Below, piece by piece: positions 1-8,329 of a DNA stretch of 64,000 nt. Location of the stretch: NCBI RefSeq assembly GCF_014656375.1, contig NZ_BNCH01000003.1, positions 62,001 to 126,000 on the forward strand. Reading direction: 5' to 3'. The notes under the pieces were generated by a model. That model worked only from the letters and a program-made list of their open reading frames with translations. It had not been told where the DNA came from and ran no database searches. The stretch's first letter is position 1, and each line of letters begins with the position of its first letter. Source of the stretch: Aliiroseovarius zhejiangensis (GTDB lineage Bacteria; Pseudomonadota; Alphaproteobacteria; Rhodobacterales; Rhodobacteraceae). Made by a program: the position numbers and the translations under genes.

Positions 1-59
1 AAACGCAAGGGCCATTTCAGGTGCGTCTGCACCTCGTCGGGAAGGATCGGGCGGGTCAT
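1..59 (-). CDS. Start of a downstream gene, possibly TIGR02302/DUF4175-type protein (partial)
   Basis: An ATG at 59-57 on the minus strand opens a frame that runs off the window edge and encodes MTRPILPDEVQTHLKWPLR. It begins 17 bases after the lysA stop on the same strand, so it would be the next gene of the argH-lysA operon. In Roseobacter-group genomes lysA is, from memory, often followed by a large membrane protein of the TIGR02302 (DUF4175) family, whose N-terminus looks like this. Only 19 residues are visible, so the family call rests on context and memory. No strong ribosome binding site is visible. Confidence 0.4.
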   Translation of the reverse strand, partial: MTRPILPDEVQTHLKWPLR

Positions 60-75
60 CGGACCCGCGTGAGGT

Positions 76-1341
76 TCACAACCATGCAGGGATGGTATCG
101 CGTCCCAGCATCTCTTCATAGGTGGGACGGGCCCGGATGACGGCATATTGATCGCCCATCACCAGAACTTCGGGGATCAGGGGGCGGGAATTGTATTCCG
201 ACGCCATCACAGCACCATAAGCCCCGGCCGAGCGGAAGGCGATCAGGTCATCGGCTTGCAGGCGATCCAGATCGCGGCGCTTGGCAAATGTGTCGCCCGT
301 TTCGCAGATCGGGCCGACAATATCGTATTGTGCCTTCTCCTGCCCCGGCGAGGGTTCGACCACCGGCACGATGTCGTGATGAGCTTCATACATGGCCGGG
401 CGCACGAGGTCGTTCATCGCGGCGTCAACGATCAGGAAGTCCTGTCCTTCACCCTCTTTCACATAGATGACCGAGGTGACCATCAAACCGGCATTGCCCG
501 AAACCAGCCGCCCTGGCTCGATCTCGATCTCGCAGCCCAGGTGGCCGACAGTTTCGCGTATCATCTGCCCGTATTCGAGGGGCAGGGGCGGGGCGGAGTT
601 TGACCGTTCATAGGGAATGCCCAGCCCGCCGCCCAGATCAAGGCGGGTGATGTCATGTCCGTCGGCGCGCAGGGCTTCGGTCAGTTCTGCAACCTTTTGA
701 TAGGCTTGGCGGAACGGTTCCAACTCGGTCAGTTGGCTGCCGATATGCACGTCGATGCCGACCGCTTTCAGGCCGGGCAGGTTCGCAATTTCGGCGTAAA
801 CGTCGCGGGAGCGTGCAATGGGGATGCCGAACTTGTTTTCGGACTTCCCGGTCGAGATCTTGGCGTGTGTTTTCGCATCCACATCCGGGTTCACGCGCAC
901 GGTGACGGGGGCAACCACGCCCATCTCGGTCGCCACCTGCGACAGGACCCGCATTTCCGGTTCGCTTTCCAGATTGAACTGTCGGATGCCTTCCGACAGA
1001 GCCAGCCGCATTTCATCGCGTGTCTTGCCGACGCCGGAAAAGACGATTCGGTCGCCCGGCACCCCGGCGGCACGCGCACGGCGGTATTCCCCGCCCGACA
1101 CCACGTCCATGCCCGCGCCCAGATCGCCCAGCAGTTTCAGAACGGCAAGGTTCGAGTTGGATTTCACCGCGAAGCAGACAAGGTGATCGGCCCAGTCCAG
1201 TGCTTCCGTGAACAGTCCGATATGTCGTTTCAGAGTGGCGGCGGAATAGACATAGAAGGGCGTGCCGACCTGCGCGGCGATCTCGGGGATGGCCACATCT
1301 TCGGCGTGCAGAATGCCGTCGCGGTAAAGGAAATGGTCCAT
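76..1341 (-). CDS. lysA: Diaminopimelate decarboxylase
   Basis: PLP-dependent enzyme that decarboxylates meso-diaminopimelate to L-lysine, the last step of lysine synthesis, in the cytosol. The protein is 421 residues, normal for the family. The PLP lysine is Lys60 in the motif FAVKSN. The glycine-rich phosphate loop appears as LDLGGGLGIPY, the EPGR motif follows, and GPICETGD is the usual substrate-binding motif near the C-terminus. The frame extends 40 codons upstream, but MDHFLYRDG at 1341 is the family start. It lies just downstream of the small lipoprotein gene and argH on the same strand, an arrangement seen in many alphaproteobacteria. Confidence 0.96.
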   Translation of the reverse strand: MDHFLYRDGILHAEDVAIPEIAAQVGTPFYVYSAATLKRHIGLFTEALDWADHLVCFAVKSNSNLAVLKLLGDLGAGMDVVSGGEYRRARAAGVPGDRIVFSGVGKTRDEMRLALSEGIRQFNLESEPEMRVLSQVATEMGVVAPVTVRVNPDVDAKTHAKISTGKSENKFGIPIARSRDVYAEIANLPGLKAVGIDVHIGSQLTELEPFRQAYQKVAELTEALRADGHDITRLDLGGGLGIPYERSNSAPPLPLEYGQMIRETVGHLGCEIEIEPGRLVSGNAGLMVTSVIYVKEGEGQDFLIVDAAMNDLVRPAMYEAHHDIVPVVEPSPGQEKAQYDIVGPICETGDTFAKRRDLDRLQADDLIAFRSAGAYGAVMASEYNSRPLIPEVLVMGDQYAVIRARPTYEEMLGRDTIPAWL

Positions 1342-1366
1342 GGGCGGGCCTTTCGGGCAGGTGCGC

Positions 1367-1483
1367 CTATTGGCGGGCTTGTTGTTCTGCGATGTCTTCC
1401 GGGCTGCCGGGGCGGATGGGTTCGCCATCGGCGCCGCAGGCGGCAAGGCCCAGAAGGGCAAGGATCAGGGTGAGACGGATCAT
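1367..1483 (-). CDS. Small LptM-like lipoprotein
   Basis: A 38-residue protein with a lipoprotein signal: a positively charged start (MIR), a hydrophobic stretch, then the lipobox LAAC with Cys16 as the lipidation site. The mature part starts [10 protein letters not shown], matching the C-G-x-x-G-x-P pattern of the LPAM_2/LptM (formerly YifL) family. In enterobacteria LptM sits beside the lysine genes and helps the LPS translocon LptD mature. Here the ATG overlaps the argH stop by four bases (ATGA), so it is probably translationally coupled, and lysA follows. The role is inferred from family and neighbourhood only. Confidence 0.7.
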   Translation of the reverse strand: MIRLTLILALLGLAACGADGEPIRPGSPEDIAEQQARQ

Positions 1484-2877
1484 GCCAGTTGCTCCTTCCA
1501 GCGGGCCACTTGCTGTCGCACTTCGGACGGGGCGGTGCCGCCGTAAGATGTGCGGCTGGCGACCGAGTTGTGCACACCAAGTACGCCGAACACCTCGTCC
1601 GTGATCGCGTTGTGGACCGACTGCATGTCGGCCAGTGTCAGGTCGGGCAGGTCGCAACCGCGATCCTCGGCCATCGCCACAAGCGAACCGGTCACGTGGT
1701 GGGCATCGCGGAACGGCATGTTCAGCGCCCGCACCAGCCAGTCGGCCAAATCGGTCGCGGTCGAGAAGCCGGACGAGGCCGCGGATTCCAGCGCCTCGGT
1801 GTTGGCGGACATGTCCGACACCATCCCGGTCATTGCGGCCAGCGCCAGCATCAGGTTGTCGGCGGCGTCGAAAACCTGTTCCTTGTCTTCCTGCATGTCC
1901 TTGGAATAGGCCAGAGGCAGACCCTTCATCACGGTCATCAGGCCGATATTCGCCCCCATGATCCGCCCGATCTTGGCGCGGATCAGCTCGGCGGCGTCCG
2001 GGTTGCGTTTCTGCGGCATGATGGACGATCCCGTCGACCACTTGTCCGACATACGGACAAACCGGAACTGGGCCGAGGACCAGATCACCAGCTCTTCGGC
2101 GAAACGCGACAAGTGCATGGCGCAGATCGTGGCCGATGACAGAAACTCCAGCGCGAAATCGCGGTCGGCCACGGCGTCCAGCGAATTGGCGGTGGGGCGG
2201 TCAAAGCCCAGAGCCTCGGCCGTCATGTGGCGGTCGATGGGGAAAGATGTGCCCGCCAGTGCGGCCGACCCCAACGGGCATTCGTTCATGCGGGCCCGCG
2301 CATCGCGAAAGCGCGACTTGTCGCGGCCAAACATCTCGACATAGGCCATCATGTGATGACCCCATGTGACGGGCTGGGCGGTTTGCAGGTGGGTGAAGCC
2401 GGGCATGACCCAATCCGCGCCCGCCTCGGCCTGTTCCAGAAGGGCGCGGATCAACGCTTCAAGCCCGTCGATCGCCGCGTCCATCTGATCCCGCACCCAA
2501 AGCTTGAAATCGGTAGCCACCTGATCGTTACGCGACCGGGCCGTGTGCAGACGCCCCGCCGGTTCACCCACGATCTCTTTCAACCGGGCCTCGACATTCA
2601 TGTGGATGTCTTCCAGCGCGGTCGAAAAGGCGAACGTCCCGCCTTCGATCTCGGCCAGAACCCGCGACAGACCTTCGTGGATTGCTTCGGCATCCTGATC
2701 GGTGATGACCCCGACCGCCGCCAACATGGCGGCATGGGCGCGCGAGCCGTCAATATCCTGCCGTGCCATGCGCTGGTCATACCCGATCGAGGCATTGATC
2801 GCTTCCATGATCGCGTCGGGGCCTGCGGAAAAACGGCCACCCCACATGGCGTTTGCGGATTTGCTGTCGTCAGTCAT
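1480..2877 (-). CDS. argH: Argininosuccinate lyase
   Basis: Splits argininosuccinate into arginine and fumarate, the last step of arginine synthesis; it works as a cytosolic tetramer. The 465-residue length is typical. The fumarate-lyase superfamily signature [12 protein letters not shown] is intact and carries the catalytic serine loop; the N-terminal MWGGRF motif and the TARSRNDQ motif that binds substrate are also present. The gene starts with ATG at 2877 and its stop overlaps the start of the small lipoprotein gene (ATGA). It is the first gene of the minus-strand argH-lipoprotein-lysA unit. Confidence 0.97.
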   Translation of the reverse strand: MTDDSKSANAMWGGRFSAGPDAIMEAINASIGYDQRMARQDIDGSRAHAAMLAAVGVITDQDAEAIHEGLSRVLAEIEGGTFAFSTALEDIHMNVEARLKEIVGEPAGRLHTARSRNDQVATDFKLWVRDQMDAAIDGLEALIRALLEQAEAGADWVMPGFTHLQTAQPVTWGHHMMAYVEMFGRDKSRFRDARARMNECPLGSAALAGTSFPIDRHMTAEALGFDRPTANSLDAVADRDFALEFLSSATICAMHLSRFAEELVIWSSAQFRFVRMSDKWSTGSSIMPQKRNPDAAELIRAKIGRIMGANIGLMTVMKGLPLAYSKDMQEDKEQVFDAADNLMLALAAMTGMVSDMSANTEALESAASSGFSTATDLADWLVRALNMPFRDAHHVTGSLVAMAEDRGCDLPDLTLADMQSVHNAITDEVFGVLGVHNSVASRTSYGGTAPSEVRQQVARWKEQLA

Positions 2878-3101
2878 GGTCGGCCTTTCAGGACTTGGGT
2901 CTTGTTTTGCTTGCTATACGCGGCGCGGACCAAAGGCGCAATTGGGCAGCGCAGATTGACGGGCGGCCCGGCTCTGGGCGAGTGAGGCTTCCGCGGGGTC
3001 AGCACAGGATTGCCGATCCGGATCGGCACGCTTTGTTTGGCACTGAAACAGGCGTATTGTGCGCCTCCGACGCGGTGCGAGGCCGCGCGGATGAGGCTGC
3101 G

Positions 3102-4319
3102 ATGACAGGGGTGTCGAAAGACATGCATACAGGAATGTTTACTCGGCGACAGGCAGCGGGGCTGCTTCTGGCTGCCAGCATTATGCCCAGGGCCGCAATG
3201 GCAAATGCGGGGTTCGATGCGTGGCGCGCGGATTTTCGGGCACGCGCGGCGGCGACCGGACTTCCCGCCGACGTGCTGCGGGCGCTGGACGATGCGCGTT
3301 TCCTGCCCAAAGTCGTCGCTTCGGATCAGGCTCCGGCTGAAACATCGCGATCATTGGGCGATTACATCGCCTCGGCGGCGTCCCCGCAGCGGATCAAGGC
3401 CGGCCAGGTCGTGATGGCGCGCTATCCGACGCTACTGGGCCGCATTGAACAGGAATACGGCGTGGCGCGCGAGGTGATCGTCGCGATCTGGGGGATGGAA
3501 AGCAGCTTTGGCGCAGTGCGCGGGTCGGCGCCCGTGTTGTCGACGCTGGCGTCCCTCGCGTTCGAAGGTCGACGCCGTGCGCTGTTTGAAAACGAGCTTC
3601 TGGCCGCGTTGCAGATCCTGGCCGCGGGCGACACAACGCCTGGCCGGATGACCGGCTCTTATGCCGGAGCGATGGGTCATACGCAGTTCATGCCGACCTC
3701 GTATCTGCGATATGCGGTCGATTTCAACCGCGATGGGCGGCGCGACATCTGGGCTGACGATCCAACGGATGCGCTGGCCTCGACCGCTGCCTTTCTGCGC
3801 GCCAAGGGGTGGCAATACGGCCAGCCATGGGCATATGAGGTGCAACTTCCAAAAGGGTTTGACCTGGCCCGCACAGGGCGGGTCTATACCCAGCGGCTGC
3901 GCGATTGGGCGCAGCTTGGCGTGACCCATGCCTCGGGCGAAAAGCTGAGCGGGGCAGAGACGGGCGCGCTGATTCTGCCGGCCGGTCCCACCGGTCCCGT
4001 CTTCATGATCTTCGACAACTTCCACGTGCTGAAAAGCTATAACTATGCCGACAGTTACGCGATCGGCGTCGGCCATCTGTCAGACCGGCTGGCAGGCGGC
4101 GCCCCGATTCGCGCCAGGTTTCCCGGAGAGCCATGGGGCATGACCACCGCCGAACGGCAGGAGCTGCAAAAGCGGCTGAACGCGCTGGGCTTCAAGGCCG
4201 GGCGCCCTGATGGTGTGATCGGCGAAATGGGGCGCGCCGCGATCCGGTCGTATGAATCCGCACGCGGCGTCCCGGTTACGGGCGTTCCCAGCCGGGACTT
4301 GCTGGTGGCACTGCGCTAG
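3102..4319 (+). CDS. Lytic murein transglycosylase, MltB type
   Basis: Predicted periplasmic enzyme that cleaves the MurNAc-GlcNAc bond of peptidoglycan to form 1,6-anhydro ends. The 405-residue protein has an N-terminal export signal with a twin arginine (FTRRQAAGLLL), so Tat export is possible. The SLT_2/MltB catalytic domain follows; the catalytic Glu lies in IWGMESSFG and the downstream motif is GAMGHTQFMP. A C-terminal peptidoglycan-binding domain follows (RQELQKRLNALGF). The start at 3102 is chosen because GAGG lies five bases upstream; ATGs at 3123 and 3135 are alternatives. The 3' end overlaps the convergent tag gene by 44 bases. Confidence 0.9.
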   Translation: MTGVSKDMHTGMFTRRQAAGLLLAASIMPRAAMANAGFDAWRADFRARAAATGLPADVLRALDDARFLPKVVASDQAPAETSRSLGDYIASAASPQRIKAGQVVMARYPTLLGRIEQEYGVAREVIVAIWGMESSFGAVRGSAPVLSTLASLAFEGRRRALFENELLAALQILAAGDTTPGRMTGSYAGAMGHTQFMPTSYLRYAVDFNRDGRRDIWADDPTDALASTAAFLRAKGWQYGQPWAYEVQLPKGFDLARTGRVYTQRLRDWAQLGVTHASGEKLSGAETGALILPAGPTGPVFMIFDNFHVLKSYNYADSYAIGVGHLSDRLAGGAPIRARFPGEPWGMTTAERQELQKRLNALGFKAGRPDGVIGEMGRAAIRSYESARGVPVTGVPSRDLLVALR

Positions 4320-4875
4320 CGACCTGATCAAATCGAAAACACCCGGTGACGTGGTCGTTGACCAACCCACAGGCCTGCATCCACGCATAAACGATGGTGG
4401 GGCCACAGAACTTGAACCCGGCCTTTTTCAAGTCTTTCGAGATCTGGGTGGACAATTGTGTTGCGGCGGGAGTGTCCGACAGACTGGCCCGCCGGCTGAC
4501 CAGCGGCTTGCCATCCACATATCCCCAAATCCAGTCCGCGAAGGGTCGTGCGCCGCCAAGATCAAGATAGGCGCGGGCATTGCCAATGGTCGCCTCGATC
4601 TTGCCGCGATGGCGAATGATGCCGGAATTGCCCAGCAAACGGGCAACATCGTCTTCACCCCATTCGGCGATCACCGCAGGGTCAAACCCCTGAAACGCCT
4701 CGCGAAAAGCGTCGCGCTTGCGCAGGATGGTGATCCAGCTCAACCCGGCCTGGAACCCGTCAAGGATCAGCTTTTCCCACAGCGCGCGACCATCATATTC
4801 CGGCACGCCCCATTCCGTGTCGTGATAAGCGACATACAGCGGATCGTCTCCGCACCACGTGCAGCGTTGGGTCAT
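4276..4875 (-). CDS. tag: DNA-3-methyladenine glycosylase I
   Basis: Base-excision repair glycosylase that removes 3-methyladenine from alkylated DNA. The 199-residue protein matches the Tag family over its length. Zinc ligands are visible: Cys5 and His18 (YHDTEWG) at the N-terminus and His and Cys in NDHVTGCF at the C-terminus. The DNA-binding motif GIIRHRGKI is conserved. The base-recognition glutamate of the E. coli enzyme (Glu38, in LEGQQAGLSW) is an aspartate here (LDGFQAGLSW), a conservative change I believe is not rare in alphaproteobacteria. The frame extends upstream, but MTQRCTWCG is the family start. The gene is convergent with, and overlaps, the transglycosylase gene. Confidence 0.93.
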   Translation of the reverse strand: MTQRCTWCGDDPLYVAYHDTEWGVPEYDGRALWEKLILDGFQAGLSWITILRKRDAFREAFQGFDPAVIAEWGEDDVARLLGNSGIIRHRGKIEATIGNARAYLDLGGARPFADWIWGYVDGKPLVSRRASLSDTPAATQLSTQISKDLKKAGFKFCGPTIVYAWMQACGLVNDHVTGCFRFDQVASAVPPASPGWERP

Positions 4876-4981
4876 GGCGGTTCCTGTCCGATCTTTCCTT
4901 AAAATTTTCTGCAAGTTCGAGATTTTACAGCTTGTTAGCATATGTGCCGCATCACTGTCCCATCGCTGCGACGGAGATTCA

Positions 4982-5806
4982 ATGATGCACAACCTGAAAC
5001 GGGACGATACGCCGATGCCAGCGGTGACGAGCGACCCGCTCTCTGTCGCCGTCGAATTGCGTGATAGCGAAGCGTTGGAGCTTGTGCATCACGCGCTGCG
5101 CCACAAGCAGGTCAAGCTGGCCTATCAACCGGTGGTGCAGACCGCCAATCCCGACCGGATGGCATTCTACGAAGGTTTGCTGCGGGTGCATGACAGCGCG
5201 GGGCGGGTGATTCCCGCCAAAAGCTTCATCGACGCGGTGGAAGACACCGAACACGGGCGCATTCTGGACGCGCTTGCGCTGGAAAAAGGGCTTGAGGTTC
5301 TGGCGGCAGAACCCGGTTTGCGGCTGGCGATCAACATGTCAGCCCGTTCCATCGCCTATCCGGGCTGGAAACAGGTTCTGGATCGCGGATTACAGGACAA
5401 TCCGACAGTGGGCGAACGCCTGATCCTTGAGATCACGGAACGCACCGCGATCACCATGCCCGATCTGGTGCAGGTATTCATGGCGGAACTGCAACAAAAA
5501 GGGATCAGCTTCGCGCTGGATGATTTTGGCGCGGGCTTCACTTCTTTCCGGTATCTCAAGGACTTCTACTTCGACATCCTGAAGATTGACGGTGAATTCA
5601 TTCGCGGCATTCATCAGGATGCGGATAACCAGATCCTGACGGAAGCCATGCTGTCGCTGGCCCGGCATTTCGATATGTTCACGGTTGCGGAAAGCGTCGA
5701 AAACCATCTGGACGCCGCCTATCTTGCCACGATCGGTGTCGATTGCATGCAGGGGTATTATTTCGGCGCGCCGACCATCAACCCCTATTGGCAAAAGCTG
5801 GCCTGA
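4982..5806 (+). CDS. EAL-domain protein (cyclic-di-GMP phosphodiesterase family)
   Basis: A 274-residue soluble protein consisting almost entirely of one EAL domain, with a short N-terminal extension and no visible sensor domain or membrane segment. The signature is EGL rather than EAL (FYEGLLRV). The other metal and substrate positions look intact: the Asn in INMSARS, the Glu in LEITER, the two Asp in ALDDFGAGF, the Lys in ILKIDGEF and the Glu in VAESVE. Activity against c-di-GMP is therefore plausible. A GGAG site lies five bases before the ATG at 4982. The gene is divergent from tag; nothing nearby suggests a target process. Confidence 0.85.
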   Translation: MMHNLKRDDTPMPAVTSDPLSVAVELRDSEALELVHHALRHKQVKLAYQPVVQTANPDRMAFYEGLLRVHDSAGRVIPAKSFIDAVEDTEHGRILDALALEKGLEVLAAEPGLRLAINMSARSIAYPGWKQVLDRGLQDNPTVGERLILEITERTAITMPDLVQVFMAELQQKGISFALDDFGAGFTSFRYLKDFYFDILKIDGEFIRGIHQDADNQILTEAMLSLARHFDMFTVAESVENHLDAAYLATIGVDCMQGYYFGAPTINPYWQKLA

Positions 5807-5863
5807 CAGGGTCGTGCCCCCCCGCCGTCACCGTCGCAACCGGTGCGTGCGACTTGATTTCCT

Positions 5864-5874
5864 CTGCAATGCAG
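5864..5874. promoter_or_regulatory. PhaR-like site upstream of phaA
   Basis: CTGCAATGCAG is an exact CTGC-N3-GCAG inverted repeat, the form reported for the PHB-responsive repressor PhaR in Paracoccus and Rhodobacter. It lies about 97 bases before the phaA start. The ten-base string TCTGCAATGC recurs upstream of phaB at 7221-7230. The function is inferred from this match and from the genes it precedes. Confidence 0.45.
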
Positions 5875-5970
5875 CACAGGATATGCCCAACATCGGCTTT
5901 TGGTTTGAAAACCGTCGTTATTCCGCGGCGAACAGGCCAGACCCGTCAGTTCGGAGGAAAAGGACTCATC

Positions 5971-7146
5971 ATGACCAACGTAGTAATCGTATCCGCCGCG
6001 CGGACTGCCGTCGGCAGCTTCTCGGGCTCATTCGCCAACACGCCCGCTCATGATCTTGGCGCGGCGGTGCTTGAGGCCATCGTTGCCCGCGCCGGAATCG
6101 ACAAATCCGAGGTCAGCGAAACAATCCTGGGGCAGGTGTTGCAGGCAGGCCAGGGGCAGAACCCTGCACGCCAGGCGCATATCAACGCTGGCTTCCCCAA
6201 AGAGGCGTCGGCCTGGGGGATCAACCAGGTCTGTGGATCGGGCTTGCGCACCGTTGCATTGGGCGCGCAGCACGTGATGCTGGGCGATGCCGCAATCGTT
6301 GCTGCGGGTGGTCAGGAAAATATGTCGCTCAGCCCGCACGTGGCGCATCTGCGCGCCGGGCACAAAATGGGGGACATGAAATTCATCGATTCGATGATCA
6401 AGGACGGCCTGTGGGATGCCTTCAACGGGTATCACATGGGGCAGACCGCCGAGAACGTCGCCCAGCAATGGCAGATCACCCGCGACATGCAGGATGAGTT
6501 TGCCGTTGCATCGCAGAACAAGGCGGAAGCAGCCCAGAAAGCGGGCAAGTTCGCCGATGAAATCATCCCCTTCACGGTCAAGACCCGCAAAGGTGAAAAT
6601 GTCGTTGATCAGGATGAATACATCCGCCACGGCGCGACGATGGAAGCGATGCAGAAACTGCGTCCCGCCTTCACCAAGGACGGGTCGGTCACGGCGGCAA
6701 ACGCGTCGGGCATCAACGATGGAGCGGCTGCCGTTCTGTTGATGACGGCGGATGAAGCCGAAAAGCGCGGGCTGGAGCCGCTGGCACGCATCGCATCTTA
6801 TGCCACTGCCGGGCTGGACCCGTCGATCATGGGGGTAGGGCCGATCCATGCCTCGAACAAGGCATTGGAGAAGGCCGGCTGGAAAGCGCAGGATCTTGAT
6901 CTTGTCGAAGCCAACGAGGCCTTTGCCGCGCAGGCCTGCGCCGTGAACAAGGATATGGATTGGGATACATCCATCGTGAACGTGAACGGTGGCGCGATCG
7001 CCATCGGCCACCCGATTGGCGCCTCTGGCTGCCGTATCCTGAACACGCTGTTGTTCGAGATGAAGCGCCGCGATGCCAAGAAAGGTCTGGCGACCCTGTG
7101 CATCGGCGGCGGCATGGGTGTGGCCATGTGCCTTGAGCGTCCGTAA
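5971..7146 (+). CDS. phaA: Acetyl-CoA C-acetyltransferase (beta-ketothiolase)
   Basis: Condenses two acetyl-CoA to acetoacetyl-CoA, the first step toward polyhydroxybutyrate; it is a cytosolic tetramer. The 391 residues match biosynthetic thiolases. The acylated nucleophile is Cys88 in NQVCGSGLR. The catalytic His lies in [14 protein letters not shown] and the second Cys in CIGGGMG near the C-terminus. The start at 5971 has a strong site (GGAGGAAAAGG) just upstream. The acetoacetyl-CoA reductase gene follows 171 bases downstream but is separated by a terminator, so the two genes probably also have separate promoters. Confidence 0.95.
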   Translation: MTNVVIVSAARTAVGSFSGSFANTPAHDLGAAVLEAIVARAGIDKSEVSETILGQVLQAGQGQNPARQAHINAGFPKEASAWGINQVCGSGLRTVALGAQHVMLGDAAIVAAGGQENMSLSPHVAHLRAGHKMGDMKFIDSMIKDGLWDAFNGYHMGQTAENVAQQWQITRDMQDEFAVASQNKAEAAQKAGKFADEIIPFTVKTRKGENVVDQDEYIRHGATMEAMQKLRPAFTKDGSVTAANASGINDGAAAVLLMTADEAEKRGLEPLARIASYATAGLDPSIMGVGPIHASNKALEKAGWKAQDLDLVEANEAFAAQACAVNKDMDWDTSIVNVNGGAIAIGHPIGASGCRILNTLLFEMKRRDAKKGLATLCIGGGMGVAMCLERP

Positions 7147-7164
7147 AACCCTGCCAGACGATGG

Positions 7165-7191
7165 AAAAGGCGCCCGCGTGGCGCCTTTTTT
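7165..7191 (+). terminator. Rho-independent terminator after phaA
   Basis: A ten-base-pair stem (AAAAGGCGCC at 7165-7174 with GGCGCCTTTT at 7180-7189) with a five-base loop, followed by more T. It begins 18 bases after the phaA stop. Confidence 0.85.
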
Positions 7192-7221
7192 GTGCCATGG
7201 TGGACGTGCAGAAAAATATAT

Positions 7222-7260
7222 CTGCAATGCGGCAAAATGTTTGCGCAATAATATTGCGCA
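7222..7260. promoter_or_regulatory. Palindromic operator region upstream of phaB (candidate PhaR sites)
   Basis: TGCGCAATA (7242-7250) and TATTGCGCA (7252-7260) form a perfect nine-base inverted repeat around one central A. Just upstream, CTGCAATGCGG at 7222-7232 is one base off the CTGC-N3-GCAG form found before phaA. The cluster lies 58-96 bases before the phaB start, where a repressor would act. PhaR is the obvious candidate because it binds TGC/GCA-rich repeats; the phaR gene is not in this window. Confidence 0.5.
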
Positions 7261-7317
7261 GCTCTTGCGTAAAAGGTAACAGTGTTTCCATACCTAGATT
7301 CTATAACGGAGGACGAC

Positions 7318-8040
7318 ATGGCTCGAGTTGCATTGGTCACCGGTGGGTCGCGCGGCATTGGCGCGGCAATTTCCAAGGCCCTGAAAGCAGAAGGCTACGA
7401 CGTGGCTGCCACTTATGCGGGCAATGATGAAAAGGCTGCGGCCTTTACGGAAGAAACCGGCATCAAGACATACAAGTGGAATGTCGGCGACTACGAGGCT
7501 TCGAAGGAAGGGCTGGCGAAGGTCGAGGCCGAGGTCGGGCCGATCGACGTTGTGGTGGCCAATGCGGGCATCACCCGCGATGCGCCGTTCCACAAGATGA
7601 CGCCCGAACAGTGGCAAGAAGTGATCGACACCAACCTGACCGGCGTGTTCAACACCGTTCACCCCATCTGGCCCGGCATGCGCGAACGCAAGTTCGGCCG
7701 GATCATCGTGATCAGCTCGATCAACGGCCAGAAGGGCCAGTTCGGCCAGGTGAATTATGCCGCGACCAAGGCGGGCGATCTTGGGATCGTCAAGTCGCTG
7801 GCGCAGGAAGGCGCGCGCGCCGGGATCACGGCCAACGCCATCTGCCCCGGCTATATCGCGACCGAGATGGTGATGGCGGTGCCGGAAAAGGTGCGTGAAT
7901 CGATCATCGCAGGCATCCCGGCCGGTCGGCTTGGCGAACCCGAAGAAATCGCGCGCTGCGTGACCTTCCTGGCATCTGATGACGCGCAATTCATCAATGG
8001 TTCCACCATTTCGGCCAACGGCGCACAGTTCTTCGTCTGA
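7318..8040 (+). CDS. phaB: Acetoacetyl-CoA reductase
   Basis: NADPH-dependent reductase that converts acetoacetyl-CoA to (R)-3-hydroxybutyryl-CoA, the monomer for polyhydroxybutyrate synthase. The 240-residue protein is a classical short-chain dehydrogenase: cofactor loop TGGSRGIG near residue 10, NAG motif in VVANAGITRD, catalytic Ser in ISSINGQKGQ, and the Tyr-Lys pair in YAATKAG. The substrate loop around QKGQFGQVNY is typical of PhaB. The start at 7318 has a strong GGAGG seven bases upstream. It is the functional partner of phaA, behind its own operator-like palindrome. Confidence 0.95.
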   Translation: MARVALVTGGSRGIGAAISKALKAEGYDVAATYAGNDEKAAAFTEETGIKTYKWNVGDYEASKEGLAKVEAEVGPIDVVVANAGITRDAPFHKMTPEQWQEVIDTNLTGVFNTVHPIWPGMRERKFGRIIVISSINGQKGQFGQVNYAATKAGDLGIVKSLAQEGARAGITANAICPGYIATEMVMAVPEKVRESIIAGIPAGRLGEPEEIARCVTFLASDDAQFINGSTISANGAQFFV

Positions 8041-8223
8041 TCACGCCGGGCAATCACATACGCGGGGCTGGCCTGACAGGCTGGCCCCGTTCTTTTTTGA
8101 CGTGGACGCCCGCAGGAAGCCGGTCATCCGTCGCAGCACGGTTTGCACGAACTGGGTCCGCAGTGCATGGGCGCGGGCAGAGGCACACCGCAGGTTTGCA
8201 TCAGGGGTTTCGGTTTCTGGCAT
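8041..8223 (-). CDS. Small basic hypothetical protein
   Basis: A 60-residue frame opening with MPETETPDANLRCASARAH and rich in Arg and Ala. The case for it is a good ribosome site (GAGGTG, seven bases before the ATG at 8223) and an Arg-rich helix-like middle (ALRTQFVQTVLRRMTGFL). Against it, its 3' part lies across the phaB terminator, so the last 20 codons may be constrained by the hairpin. I do not recognise a family. It is divergent from the LysR gene. Confidence 0.35.
   Translation of the reverse strand: MPETETPDANLRCASARAHALRTQFVQTVLRRMTGFLRASTSKKNGASLSGQPRVCDCPA
8064..8098 (+). terminator. Rho-independent terminator after phaB
   Basis: GGGGC at 8064-8068 pairs with GCCCC at 8084-8088, with a second inner stem GCC/GGC, a TG/TG internal loop and a five-base apical loop. 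A T-rich tail (TCTTTTTT) follows. It starts 24 bases after the phaB stop. Confidence 0.75.
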
Positions 8224-8329
8224 GGTGCGACACCTCGTTAGTAATTCTGGTGCGTCCACGTATCCAGCATTTGAAGAAACAGGATAAACGAGGCTTTTGG
8301 CGCTTTCACACAAGTGATATTTAACTGGC

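Noticed and set aside
6028-7248. A 406-codon minus-strand frame opposite phaA
   Set aside because: Antisense of a strongly conserved thiolase; the translation is rich in His, Arg and Cys and matches nothing recognisable.
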